Assembly (NCBI RefSeq): GCF_011386835.1
Contig: NC_088792.1
Span: 66,899,287 to 66,963,286 of the forward strand
Direction: 5' to 3'
Length of the DNA: 64,000 bases
DNA from: Chrysemys picta bellii
Lineage: Eukaryota; Chordata; Testudines; Emydidae
Shown here: positions 22,401 to 34,229 of the stretch, in pieces
Layout: the number at the start of each line of letters is the position of its first letter
How positions within the stretch are numbered: the first letter of the stretch is position 1
The notes under the pieces: model-generated
What the model was told of the DNA's origin: nothing
The model's database searches: none
Seen by the model: only the letters and a program-made list of their open reading frames with translations
Made by a program: the position numbers and the translations under genes

Positions 22401-24794
22401 ATTTTTCCATGATGTCAGATGCAAAGAAACATTGCATTGTGATCTGTTCCACTATTAATTTTTTCCCTGAGAGGTTCACCCAAGTTCTCTAGTGACTCTT
22501 GACTTAAAATGTTACTTTTTTGGCAATGATAATAATCTGGCAATGGTCCTTTTTTTAATAGCCTATATAAACAGTTTAGGATTAAGTGAAAAATTATATT
22601 TAAAGCAATGCGCTTCTTGTTTCACGCATTTCATTCCAAAAAGTTTGTACTTAGTTCCATACTGCATGTCAAAATACTACTCGAGAGTTAGTACTCTGTG
22701 CAACACTTCAAACTTGTTCTTACAAATTGGGTCATATTTTGATTAAATAAAGTCTGATTCTGAGAAGGACTGAGCACCCACAACTGCTGCTGAAGTTAAC
22801 AGGAGCTGCATGTTCCCATCACCCACCACCCTTGAAAATCAGGCTCTGTATACACAACACAAGTCTGAATGTATATAATCTTTTCTCTAGATATTCTGGG
22901 GGGTTTTAAGACTCCTAAGCATTCTCCTTTGCCCGATTCTATAATCCTAAATCCCACTGCCAAATGATACATGCCTCTAAGTACTTAGGAGGTATTTTTT
23001 GTGTGTATTTTGTAGCATTTTATATGCTACTGAGATAAATCCATGCAACAGGGAATTACATACTAAGATATCCTCCAAGAGATGGATTTCTGTTAAGCTC
23101 TTATCAGCATAGAGATGTTTGTTTATGAATCCCATTACTTGGGAAACTGTGACTAGTGATTTCTGCATATTCCCATGTGCCTCAATTATGTGAATGTTAA
23201 CAGGAGAGAACAGCAGCATATTTTTACTCCAAGTTGGTGGCTGAAATTTTGCACCTGCAATGAATTACTCTCCAATAAATTGCCAAGAATGAGCATGAAA
23301 GAGCCCCTGTGCAATTCATTTCAGGTGCAGAGCTGTACCCACAAAAAATGGAAGTCCTTCACCATCAACCTCCTGTCCAAATAACAATAGGGCATCACTC
23401 TAGCAGTACCACTGGAAGTGATGTTTTGGCATTAGACAACAGTAACTGATAGTGAAGATAATCTTTCAGAGTACCACTTTGGAGAACGGTACTTTCAGTA
23501 ATATATCAAAAAGGATTGTGGCTTCAGATATTTGTATAAATGCCATTAAGTGTTAGGTATTGGTGAAATACCTAACGCCCCAGACTATCCCCTGGTGATC
23601 ACACAATATGCCCATATCTAAATAAAAATTATAACTATCAACAGGACCTTTCCTTCCTGACAACATTTCCAAAAACCTCATAGATAATTTTCATCTGATT
23701 AAAATAATCTCTCTTTTTAACACTAACAAAACAAACCCAAGATCCTCCCTATACCTTGTTTCTTATGCAAACAGAGAACAGATGATATTGGATAGATATG
23801 ACAAAGGTTCTATTCACCCAAATTCATCTGTTACAAATAGGGTAAGACAGAAATTCTTTGCTGTCAATGACTCCCAATTGGTAAATTTCATAGAAAATGC
23901 TAGCTTTAAAAAAAAAAAAAAAAAAAAGTAAGGTTGCACACTGAAACATACTAATATCGGGAATTACTAAATTAAGGATGGCTGTGCAATTTTAGTTCTT
24001 CCCTTGTGTATATATTATAATACTGCTAATTACTTGAACACAGTATTTTTTCATGCTTAAGTCCCTTTTGAATTCAATGGGATGAAAGTACATGCTCAGT
24101 TGTCTTCCTGAATAGAGAGGCTTCCCTGAATCAGAATACATGTAGGTTGTATGATGCATAGTAAGTGAAGTAGCTATTCATTTTTATAACTATTTATTTA
24201 CTTAGGAAGTTTTAACAGCTTTACAAATCATTGCCATGTAAAGATCAGAAACAAAACAATATTCATTACAACAGTGAGTTTATTTTTTTTTGTTTTAGAG
24301 AAATATTATGATGTAATATAATCGTCAAATCTCTCTAACAGAGATCAAATAGCATCATCTCTATGTATCAGAATGAACCTCTTTGTTGCTGGTGATTTTA
24401 TTAAATAGAGTGAAACTACTGACTTACTCATTTACCAAACTAGGCACAACTATCAAAAATTAATAGTAAAAAAACTGGACAAATATGCCTTTTTTTTTTT
24501 AGTTGGCAAACTTACTTTGATTATTGAATAAATGGTAACCAAGTAGCTACGGTCTTGGAAAAGACCTGCAGCTTGTGGTTGTTAAGTGTAAGCTCTGGAT
24601 ACTCTCTGGCTTTTTTCATAATTAATTTTTTCTGCTGATAATGACGAAAATTTTACAATGAAATCTCTGGGTCTGTTATGAAGACCAGGCAGAGTGAATA
24701 GTGCCTTATGCATTCTGTCTACTTTCCCTTCTAGCAAAGCACTCGGATTCAACATACCAACTGTGCAACTACATACCAAAGTTGGTTTCCTCCT
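19430..24794. other. long unassigned AT-rich stretch
   Basis: No exon, RNA gene or complete repeat is recognised in 5.4 kb. Minor items: an A run at about 23908-23927; an old repeat fragment at 22755-22850 with 'tctgattctgagaaggactg' and 'ttgaaaatcaggctctg'; and 'gaattcaatggg' at 24070. Short ORFs have no motif content. Confidence 0.45.
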
Positions 24795-25240
24795 TCATAG
24801 ACTTTAAGGTCAGAAGGGACCATTATGATCTTCTAGTCTGACCTCCTGCACAACACAGGCCACAGAATCTCACCCACCCCACTCCTGTAACAAACCCTGA
24901 CCTATGTCTGAGCTATTGAAGTCCTCAACTTGTGGTTTAAAGACTTCAAGGTGCAGAGAATCCTTCAGCAAGTGACCCATGCCCCACGCTGCAGAGGAAG
25001 GCGAAAAATCCCCAGGGCCTCTGCCAATCTGCCCCGGAGGAAAATTCCTTCCTGACCCCAAATTTGGCGATCAGCTAAACCCTGAGCATATGGGCAAGAC
25101 TCACCAGCCAGACACCCAGGAAAGAATTCTCCATAGTAACTCAGATAGCACCCTCTCTAGTGTCCCATCACAGGCCATTGGGCATATTTACTGCTAATAG
25201 TCAAAGATCAATTAATGCCAAAATTAGGCTATCCCATCAT
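24795..25240 (-). mobile_element. CR1-type LINE 3' end
   Basis: On the minus strand this is a truncated LINE 3' region ending in the terminal 'ccttaaagtctatga'-type tail, with 'gtcagactag' and 'cctgtgttgtgcaggaggtc' just upstream. It is the longest of the three such tails in the window and shares its sequence with those at 7744 and 57623. ORFs on either strand here are remnants or chance. Confidence 0.8.
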
Positions 25241-25244
25241 ACCA

Positions 25245-25600
25245 GCCCTTCCATTAACTTATCAAGTTAAGTCTTCAGCACTTCAGTACTGAAGCACCCC
25301 TTAAATTCTAACATAGTTTGTCCTCACTCTATTTACTGTATCATCTAAATTTAAGCTGCATCTCTATGTTCCCGCAGTACCACGTGGCTCTGCAAGTCTG
25401 CCTCTCTCTCTCTTATTTATTGCTCGTAGGCCAGTTTCCAGCACTGTGACTTGATCATTTGAGTCAGTAACTTCCTTCTTACTGCTAGAATCTTGAATGT
25501 CATATAATTTCTCATGGCCTTAAACTCAGATATCAACTCCATGATGTCTGCCTTCGTGGCCAGTTGATGTTCTTTGGCCTGTAATTTCTGCCTGATTTTG
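25245..25600. other. unassigned; small minus-strand ORF
   Basis: A minus-strand ORF (25417-25665, 82 codons) contains a charged stretch KLQAKEHQLATKADIMELIS that looks helical, but I cannot name it. It overlaps the left edge of the DIRS-like remnant and may belong to another element. Confidence 0.3.
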
Positions 25601-27480
25601 TTGCCACGTCCCATGTCATTATTTGGAGTCTGAGAGGCTACCCCAACGTGGCAAGCCTGAAACACTCTTAGTGAGGTATTTTAATTTTCCTGGAGCGCCC
25701 CAGAACATCATGTGCTGCACTTCCTGTTCGGAAAGTAAACAGGTTCCGGGCAGGTTCCCCACTGAGCAAAGATGTTGTTCACCACTGAGCTGTGAAACTC
25801 CCACTCATGGTCGGTGGCAGGGCCATCCCTAGCTATTTTGGTGCCCTACGCAGCCCACCAATGGGGGGGGGGGGGAACTGTGTGGGGCCCCAGGCCTCCG
25901 TGGGGGGGAAGCAGGAGGGGGGCTGGCCCCAGGCCTCCGTGGACGACAGGGGGGGAAAAAGGGGGCTCTCAGGCTTGGGGGGAGTGGGGAACTGCCCCGC
26001 AGTACTCGCCAGCGGCGCGGCTGGGAGCCAGGGGAACGGAGCAGGCTGGGGACGGATCACTTTACTTACCAGTGAGTGCAGGCCCAACCGCTTCTGGAGT
26101 CCTCAGGGGAGTGGGGGTGGGGCAGAGCAGGGGCCCTGGGGAAGAGCCGGAGCAGGGGCTGGAGCAGCACGGAGGTGCGCAGGGCATCAGGAAATTTCCT
26201 GGTGCCCTATGCAGATGCATACTTTGCATATGGGTAAGGATGGCCCTGGTCGGTGGCAAAGTGCCTGCTGAGGCTGTCTGTCAGCTAGTTCTGGGTTCCC
26301 AGGAGGTACACTGAGGATAGGGTGATGTGTTCTTGATAAACCAGTTCCATAAATTGACTGCTTCTAAGAACAGGGTAACTGATCTGGCTCCTCGTTTGTT
26401 TTTCTAGAATGTGGTTGTCATATTAGCTGACATTGTGAAAATGGATTAAATGGTAAGAATGCACTGCCTGTTTCTTAGACTGCTTTGAGTTTCAGGAATT
26501 TTGGGTCCCTTCCTGTGTGACCATTCATCTGAATCCCCCAACCTAACAAAAAGTGGTGTCTGTGATTACTGTCCTGTCAGGTGTGGGGATAGGAAAGGAA
26601 CACCCATGCACACTTGTGCAGGATCTTTCACCAAAGTTAGAGAGGTCTTTATCTTGATGGGGATTGTCACTACAATGTTCATGTTGTGTTTGCTCAGTAT
26701 ATACATAGTTCAAAGCCAAAGCTTTTAGGTGGCAGGGGCAGAGTCTGGCAAATGACGTTACGTAAATACACGTTGCCATGTGAGCCAGGAGAGTAAGACA
26801 AACCCAGACTGATGTCTGAGGGTTGTGCATAACCTGATCCATCAGGCTGTCTTCGGCTTGGATCTGTCCTTAGGGAGATAGACTCAGTCAGAGCAAGGGT
26901 TTAAGGTCACTCCTATGAAATCTATGGTCGGGGTCAGAGCTGGAGGAGATTTCTCCATGTTCACAGATATTTCCAAGGATGGTAGGAGTGATGAGGTTGA
27001 TACTATGACTTTTGGATGTGTCCTGCCTGTAAGAAGGCAGTTGTCTAGATATGGGAAGATGATGAAACTGCCCCCATCTGAGTTACGCTCCTAATATGGA
27101 AAAACACTTTTGTGAAGACCCTGCGTGCAGATATTAGACCGAACAGGAGAATCCTATATTGACAATGATCAAGACACACCACAAAATCTTCTGTGGAAAG
27201 GGTGAATATCGCTGCGAAAGTACATGTCTTTCATATCAAGAGCTGCGAACCATATGTCTTTTTCTAGGGATGGCATTTTCAATGCCAATGTAACCATGCG
27301 AATAAAAGACACTGAGTCGCCACAGGTCAAGGATAGGTATCCACTCTCCTGTCTTTTTGGGGACTAGCTCTACAGCCTCTGAGAAACTCATCTAATCACT
27401 AAGTGCAGTATCTGCTACTCCTACCTCAGTTGAACATGGCAGGCACAAGAACTCTGGCTTTGGAAGCACCTAATGGAATG
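25600..27480 (-). pseudogene. DIRS-like retrotransposon RT/RNase H remnant
   Basis: On the minus strand, reverse transcriptase motifs occur in order. WFAALDMKDMYF (27252 downward) and IHPFHRRF come first, then in a shifted frame FGLISARRVFTKV, then PYLDNCLL (YLDD box with Asp to Asn). Next is the connection region with LLAHMATCIYVTSFARL (within the ORF 26543-26842) and VITDTT at the RNase H start, then a DSLSR/HEWEFH-type segment near 26270 and 25800. The order and motifs fit DIRS-type elements rather than Gypsy. Stops and at least two frameshifts make it dead. A hAT element interrupts it at 25818-26248. Confidence 0.65.
25818..26248. mobile_element. non-autonomous hAT element nested in DIRS remnant
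   Basis: The ends are CAGGGCCATCCCTA and, from the right, CAGGGCCATCCTTA. GTCGGTGG flanks exactly (25810-25817 and 26249-26256). The interior is G-rich with runs of G at 25863-25875 and elsewhere. The long ORFs across it (both strands) are low-complexity Gly/Pro-rich artefacts. Confidence 0.9.
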
Positions 27481-27593
27481 TGCCAGGAGGCTCAGTCAGA
27501 TGCATGGCAGTGAGACCCCCTCCCCCCCGTACGTTGGGCTGAGACCTCGAGGAGTGTGCCTCTTACCTTGAGGTCTGACTCAGTAGTGGGAAT

Positions 27594-27905
27594 TGTGATG
27601 GGTTGGATCACAGAAACCCCCTTAGGAACTGCCAACTGATGTGCCAAGACTACTTCTGCCCCTGCTTTCCCTGCCTTCCCAGCTTGGAACTTCAGTGCCC
27701 TGCCTGGTTTGAGCCAGACCCGCTAGCTTGCTGCAAACCCAGACCCAGACCCACTGATAGAGAGAGATGCACAGCTGTTTGCCCCCTCCCCCCGGTATTA
27801 ATGCATACTCTGGGTTAATTAATAAGTAAAAAGTGATTTTATTAAATACAGAAAGTAGGATTTAAATGGTTCCAAGTCGTAACAGACAGAACATAAGTTC
27901 CAGAT
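27594..27905 (+). mobile_element. LTR-like fragment, unclassified
   Basis: It starts TGTGATGGGTTGGATCACAG, which contains a TG start and a short inverted 'tgtgat/atcaca' pair, and runs through 'gggttaattaataagtaaaa' and 'ttattaaatacagaaagtag'. I recall this sequence type as a frequent turtle repeat and suspect a long terminal repeat. No opposite CA end, duplication or coding region is visible, so the class is open. Confidence 0.4.
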
Positions 27906-28207
27906 ACTGGAGATTCCTACTCAGGTCATGTGGAGGTAAGAAGGAACTGGAGAGGCATTGTTCCGCACTGACCCTCATACCCGCTGCATAGTGCATAAGG
28001 AGAGCAAGGGCGCAGGTACAGACAATGGACAATACTTGTTAGAATTTTCCACTCTCAGGCGCATGGAGTGCATGCATACTCCATCTTCAAAGGCTGGTCC
28101 CTATGTGTATTCCACTGTGATGAGCTGGCCCTTTTGGATGGCAGCAAAAAGGAATTGGTAACTATAGTAGCAGAATGGGCATCTATTTGAAGACCATGAT
28201 TTGAAGG
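27906..28207. other. unassigned, probably repeat-derived
   Basis: The sequence has the look of a repeat ('gaaggaactggagaggcatt', 'gatgagctggccctttt') but I cannot name a family. A 67-codon ORF has no motifs. Confidence 0.35.
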
Positions 28208-29115
28208 TAAACACAAAGAAAGTAGAGAAAGCAGAAGAAGAGCTGTTGACTGATGTTTCAGGAGAGAAAAGCTAAAGCAAAAGAAAGGATTTGTATACTT
28301 GAGAAGTATTCTTAGAGCTTTCCTCCACTACCCCGCAGTTCGGACTATGGGGTGTGAATAGCTATGTGCATTAAGGTGCTACACTAAAACTCCCCCATGT
28401 GGATGCTGTCAACACAAACTAAAAGGTCCCTACTATTAATATGAACTAGGAACTTTTTAATTCATGCTGGCAGCATCCACACGGAGGAGTTAAAGTGCCA
28501 CACTTCGACGTTTGCTGCTATTCACACCCCAAGAACCCAAACTGTGGAGCAATGTAGACATGTCATTAGTGCCATTGGAGAGAGATCTGGAGAACTGAAA
28601 ATATGAACCCAATGTGCATGGGCTGCAGTGAAAAAGATGTCAGGAATACTATTGGACCGGCAATTAAGCAAAAAGAAAAATATGTGGTCTATGGTTTAGA
28701 AACAGTGGATCTTACGGAGATGGAGGAAAAGCAGATACAGGTTGTAGAAAATAAAATACTGAGGAGAATGGCAGGATAACAGAGGGTAGGCAGAGTGTGC
28801 ATGGAAGAAATTAGGGGGAAGATTAACTTGGGACTCTCAGTGATAAGGTGAAAAGCGCGTGTTTGAAGTGGGCTGGCCACGTGATAAAAATGAGAGAAGA
28901 ACTAGAAAAGAAAACAAGGGAGGAAGAAGACAGCAAGAAAGGACATGAAAGACTGAGGTTACAATGGAAATACTCTGTCAAGAGAAGTTTGAAGACAAAA
29001 ATGACTGGATCTCCAAGACCTACAAACCTGTGCTATGAACTGGAAGGAGTGGCAAAGAATCGTTGGTACGTCTGGCTCCTTGTAAATGTGAAAAAGAGTG
29101 AAGAAGTGAAGTGAA
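28208..29115 (+). pseudogene. non-LTR retrotransposon RT C-terminus, split
   Basis: On the plus strand, 28660-28780 reads VYGLETVDLTEMEEKQIQ followed by ENKILRRMAG; after a stop the frame 28848-29114 contains LKWAGHVIKMREEL. This spacing (LYG-ET, LRR, then W-x-GHV-x-x-M) is typical of the region downstream of the catalytic domain in several LINE clades. The upstream part (28208-28307) is separated by a foldback element. The clade is undetermined. Confidence 0.6.
28308..28568. mobile_element. foldback MITE nested in LINE remnant
   Basis: Complementary arms: ggggtgtgaatagc (about 28349-28362) pairs with gctattcacacccc (28517-28530), and 'ccatgtggatgctg' (about 28395) with 'cagcatccacacgg' (28471). 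The right end 'aatgtagacatg' resembles the termini of other 'TGTAGACATG' elements at 35929 and 34230. The exact ends and duplication could not be fixed. Confidence 0.55.
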
Positions 29116-30003
29116 ATGTTTGTGTTTTAGTATTCTGCTGTCCAGTTCTTGCCTGTAGTTGCAGCTGCTGGCTTTAATGTCTATTTTTAGCTTCCCGTTC
29201 CTCCCCCTCTTTATTTTCTGTTCATTTTTGGGATTAACACTGGTCAGATTGGGTGCAGTCTCCTATTGTACAAATCACACTTTCGGGAAGTGATCAAACA
29301 ATTACTTTCACGGAACTGTGGGTCTCAGATGACAGCAACTGCTACAGGAAAAAATGCTGTGACAGAATAACTTGTAAAATTTGCTATAGTATACAGTTTT
29401 GCCATCAGATCTCTGAGAAGAGGTACCCCTCCATTCAAATTTAGTTTACTCTGTCCCATACAAGTGGTATCCTCCACTTTTATTACTGCTAACAACTTAT
29501 ATTAGAAAACAACGATATAATAATCCTGGCTGCACTGAAGTCAGGGGAGTTTTACCTTTGACTTCACTGGAAACAATATTTCACCTATTAAACCTATATC
29601 ATGTTAAGATTCTTGTAACAATAATTGTCTTGCTTTCTTATTTTTGATCTTTCATTACATTATTTCCCACATTCTTGCTGTGCTATGTTGAGAGCTATGT
29701 TTGCTATTGAAAACTAGGCAGAGGCTAAGGTGGCTGAAATCAGGTTAACTATTATTTAAGGAAGTGGGATGGAAAAACAGGCACTTTCCCAGTAAAAGTT
29801 GATCCCTAATACAACACACTGTACCACAGGATCCTATATACTGGCTTGCTCAATACAGTGACAGGGCTGTTAATGCACATAGTGGGTCATCACTGAGAGT
29901 ATAATTTAGCAGTCTCAAAATGGCAAATTAGTGCCATGGACTTGAAATTTGAAGGTTCTCTCCTGTTGGCCCCCAAATATAATATTTCAATGATGGCTGA
30001 AAC
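29116..30003. other. unassigned sequence
   Basis: Ancient-repeat words ('ctgcactgaagtcagggg', 'ttgacttcactgg') occur at about 29530-29575. Nothing else is recognised. Confidence 0.45.
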
Positions 30004-30015
30004 AGCTAAATAAAC

Positions 30016-30316
30016 AACGAGGAGTCCTTGTGGCACCTTAGAGACCAACAAATTTATTTGGGCATAAGCTTTCGTGGGATATAACCCACTTCATCAGATG
30101 TATGGAGTGGAAAATACAGTAAGCAGATATAAATATACAGCATATGAAAAGATGGAAGTTGCCTTACCAAGTGGGGGGGTCAGTGCTAACGAGGCCAATT
30201 CGGGTCGATGTGGCCCATTCCCAGCTTATGCCCAAATAAATGTGTTACTCTCTAAGGTAGCACAAGGACTCCTCGGTGTTTTTACTGATACAGACTAACA
30301 CGGCTGCCCCTCTGAA
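30016..30316 (+). mobile_element. Penelope-like element, inverted arms, 12-bp TSD
   Basis: AGCTAAATAAAC flanks both sides (30004-30015 and 30317-30328). The left arm is a truncated unit in reverse (30016-30110) holding, on the minus strand, CTGATGA, extra A, GTGGG/CCCAC, GAAA and GCTTATGC. The right arm (about 30217-30316) is a forward unit ending in 'cacggctgcccctctgaa', with its motif lost. Between them is a 110-bp spacer starting 'ggagtggaaaatacagtaag'. A chance ORF crosses the spacer. Confidence 0.7.
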
Positions 30317-30328
30317 AGCTAAATAAAC

Positions 30329-31339
30329 GTTATCTTAAAGCCTAACAACAACAAGTGACTTCTAGTGTAAGTTCATTAATGATACTGTTGTGATCTACCT
30401 TGACTGTGTTCTCTCTCTCTCAGCCTCTGCAACTGGTTCCTGTCTGTGTGTGAGAGGCTGGGATCAGCCCTATATCTTGTCCTACAAGATAGCAATATTA
30501 AACCTCCTGATATGTTTGCAGTGTAGTTGTAAAGATGTCTTCCTGATGAAATTTAACCGTTTCCAGCATACATCTATCTTATTAGGGTCAATAACTGCCC
30601 CAAGCAATACTTACTTTGTAGGTTTAATCAAATTACATCAATGCAGTCTCAGAGTTTGGTAGATACAAGGATACAGCATAATACGAATATTTGTAGATAC
30701 AGAAAAGTACTATGTAAAATAATTGAATCCTGGGAAAATACAGATTGTAACGTATGACAATATTTAATTTAAAATTTCCAGTCTTTCAATAGCTTCCAGT
30801 TATTACAACACTGAACTTTCAATGCCAACATTCTCTCAAGAGCGATATGAAGAAAGTTCCCAGTTTTGGGAGAGATGGCTTCAGCAATACAGCCTCCCAA
30901 ATGTTTACATCAAGGTCTAGTGCTGAAAGACAAGTCTTAGTACTTTATGCAAGCCAGATGCTTAGGTCCAGCTACACAAAAGTTCCTTAATGTTGTATAA
31001 GTAGCCTCTTCAACAAGCCAAGTGGATGGTCAGGCCTGATGCCAAAAAAAGGGACAGAGCCATAAATGAAGACTTCACTCAGATGTCCTCCATAAATTAA
31101 GGTCCCCCTGCTTAGACTGTAGTTATTCCTATCAAGTGCTAAAGGGGAGGGAGACAGATAGACAGACAGTCAGACACAAGGATCCACTTCACATGGGGAT
31201 GTATGCCCCACATAAACTTTCCCAATTATATGGGAGGAAAAAATATTTGCCCCAGTGCTCGTCTACTGATGAACGTCAGTCAAACACTTGCTCCATGCTG
31301 TGCATCCCACTTTCTCATCCTTACCCTACTAGGACACCT
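30329..31339. other. unassigned sequence
   Basis: A GACA-type short repeat is present at 31154-31172. No gene or repeat family is recognised. Confidence 0.45.
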
Positions 31340-31347
31340 CCCCTGCC

Positions 31348-31494
31348 CAGGGCTGGATTTACACTTTATGCGCCCCAGGCACAACTTCAGTACCCCTCCC
31401 TGCCTACACATAACCTTTGTGTTGCACACAGTTTTAGAGAGGTAAGGCACCCCTGAGCATGTGCCTACTGTGCCTAATTGGAAATCACATCCTG
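31348..31494. mobile_element. short degenerate hAT-like element
   Basis: It starts CAGGGCTGGATTTACAC; the right end 'ggaaatcacatcctg' is a decayed complement. The flanks cccctgcc (31340-31347) and cctctgcc (31495-31502) match at 7 of 8 positions. It contains 'gcgccccaggcac' and 'gtgcctactgtgcc'. Confidence 0.65.
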
Positions 31495-31502
31495 CCTCTG
31501 CC

Positions 31503-32774
31503 ATCATCATCCTACCTGCTGCTAAGGAAAGCGTCTTACATTCTGCCCTAGAAGGATGCTGGGATTTAGCAGCCACGTAGCAGTTATGCAGCTGTCCCGG
31601 AGGAAGAGTTATGTCCTCAGGATCTCATTGGGTTTTGTGACTGTGGAGGCCTCCTAAGACCACACAGCTCTATCTCATTCTGTGCTCTGGAGGGCTGGTA
31701 ATTTGACCATGCAATGTTATTTTTACTTCTCTGTTGCTTCCAAAGATTTTTCTCACAATCTCTTTTTTCCTGTTTAAACTCCCACACATCACAGTCAACT
31801 TACACAAATTGGCTTCTCATCCATAATGACACTACTTGTAGCAATTAAAGTGTTATTGCAGGTGATGACAAAAATATGTTCAGTTTTAAAGAGAAGGCAG
31901 TTTGCAAGGGTACATCTGTAACTGAAGAGAATGAAGAAATTCACGACATAATCTGCTTTTGATTTGCAGGCAAATCACCTCAATTTATCAATTAACAATT
32001 ATAATTAAAGATGGGATATAGTATTAACATGGTATAACATATTTAACATTCATTTATTGTTGTGGATGAGGGGAAACTGATGCAGTAAGTTATCCTCTGT
32101 CTCTATTTCATAGAAACTAAATATGAATGAAATATTCTTTTCTATAGAATTCAGCCCATGTTTTAATTTTATACTTGTGTAAATAATATTTTTTCTTACA
32201 AAAAGTTTAAGTCCCGTACTTTTAAAAAATAATTGATTTAGGAAAGTGTAATTAACTTTTAATGCATACTAAAAAAAGAGGTTGATGGCCCTGTTTAGAT
32301 CCAGGCACAGTGCCTGGGGGCAAGGCACCGGCATCAACAAATAGCTCTGTAATTCTGCAGCTGCCACAGACACTTATTAGGCATCATGCCAGGCAGGGTC
32401 TAGATCCTGAGAAACTAGGAGTGAAATCAGAATCTGGCCTATTAATTTCAACTGCGGTGTTACCCAAGAAAGGCCTAAAAGATTGGGTCCAAAATTTAAT
32501 CCTGCAACACACTGTATAATGCTTAACTGCATTGCAAGGATCCAAAACTTCAATTTTACAGCACTGTACAATAGATGCACCTCTGCTCTCTCCCAAAAAT
32601 GTTCTATAGTAAATATTTTCTCACCGTAAATACAAAATCTAGAACAATTTACATCCCCTTTTACTCATTTATTTTAGACATGGTACATGTTACTGTGATC
32701 AAGAGTATGGGTCTATATTTTCACTACAGTTTCTTGCAGGAGATGGGTTCTCTCTGTCTCTCAAAAAAAGCAGT
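31503..32774. other. unassigned sequence
   Basis: A possible old repeat fragment with 'gaaatcagaatctggcc' lies at 32424-32440. Otherwise no feature is recognised. Confidence 0.45.
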
Positions 32775-32900
32775 ACATGCCCTACGGTACACCTACACTC
32801 CAGCTGGGAGGTGTAATTCCCAGCTCAGATAGACATATACATGCAAGCTCAACTGGAGCTAGCGGGATGTCTACACTTTGAGATGGGGATGGTGTTGTGA
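32775..32900 (+). repeat. fragment of a TGTAGAC-type foldback element
   Basis: It holds 'cacctacactccagctggga' and 'ggtgtaattcccagctcag', whose diverged reverse complement appears at about 34655-34707 ('ctgagctgggaattacacct'). It is probably one half of an old palindromic DNA element. Confidence 0.5.
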
Positions 32901-34229
32901 TAATTGGACCCACAAATTTATCCTAATTGTGATTGCAGTTGTGAAAAGTTGTGAAAAGTGAATGAAAGTTCACAAGATGTCACAGTAATCTGTAACAACC
33001 AATGTTGAGGGGGAAAGTTACAAAAGGGAGACAGAGTGAATTAGTTCAAACAAAAAGGCTTACTGATATAATTCAAGGATGGTTAATATCATGTCTGATA
33101 AACAGAATAGTGTGGGGCTAGAAATTGGTGTATCAGAAATTATGCCTGATGGTGGACAAAATAACGAGGGGTTGCGCTATTTCACCCTTGCTTTCTTTTG
33201 GGGTCCTTAAAAGAAAGAGAGACTTTGAGAGGAACAAATGGCAGAGGCGAAGCAAAGGGGGGGAAAACTACTGACTGGAAAGAAAAAAAAAAAGGAGAAA
33301 GAGTAACTTCACCATCATGTCTGCCACCCCCATCATCTCCTGGAACCCTATGATCTATCCTAACATTACTGAGTCTTCGTCATTCTGATCCTGACGGATG
33401 TCCTGACTAGACCAGACTAGAGAGATAGACCTCAGATGACACCACCACTTCCACCAGATCCGGCTAAATCCTGAACATCACCTGGGACATGAGACTTTGT
33501 CTCCACCCTCCCCAAAATGTGTCATTTTCCTTCCCTAACTTATTTCTTCTTTTTCCTATTTCTTTCCTTTTTCACAAGAGTCCAGCTTAGCTGAAACTGC
33601 ATATTGTGCAATACTGCTGTAAGCCTGTGACCAGAAAGACAGCTAAAAGCAATGCCACGTCTCAGAGCAGCTAATAAGACAGTGTGGTATGCTTGTGTTT
33701 TTCCAGCAGTGAGGTTGCACGTCAGAGTCTCCACCAGAGACAGAAGCTGCATATTCATCTTTGCTGTTCTCTTCTTTCAATTTTTGTCTTGTTTTCTCTT
33801 CTAAGAAATGGGATTGGACTTCCTAACTGCAGCAGCGACACCAGCCCATTTCAACTAACTTATTTTCTTTTCCCCAAATGGATAGTTATTACCACCTTTA
33901 ATATAATCTAGGAGACTGTCAAACAAGTGGCGTTTCCTTTTAAAAACTCGCTCCAGCTACAGGGAAAGGAAAGTGGTTAAAATGAAAGCCTTACTTAATA
34001 TACTTTACATTGCAAATGCTTGAACCTTTTTTCATTCTTTTCTGTATCTTTATTAAGGGATTAAAATGATTTTTAATGGCGTGTTTCCCATGGCACTAAA
34101 CAGGCTGTTCTATATTCCAAACCTTGAACCTTCTTTAAAACTGTTTAACGTTGTACAGGATCATCAGGGTCGTGTTAACATCTTTGACTCTTTGAGTCCA
34201 TTTGTTCCATCTAAATTAATACAACAGTG
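32901..34229. repeat. possible long LTR-type repeat, unclassified
   Basis: The texture of this stretch (short regulatory-looking segments, 'tgtctgccacccccatcatc', 'ctttgtctccaccctcccc', pyrimidine-rich tract before 'acaagagtccagcttagctg') resembles a frequent turtle repeat I recall only loosely. No paired terminal repeat, duplication or coding motif was found, so the call is tentative. Confidence 0.3.

Noticed and set aside
25792..26314. 159- and 166-codon ORFs
   Set aside because: Glycine-rich readings of a G-rich hAT-derived insert; they cross its boundary and duplication.
32901..34229. Endogenous retrovirus call
   Set aside because: No gag, pol or env motif, primer binding site or paired repeat could be seen; kept only as a tentative LTR-type block.
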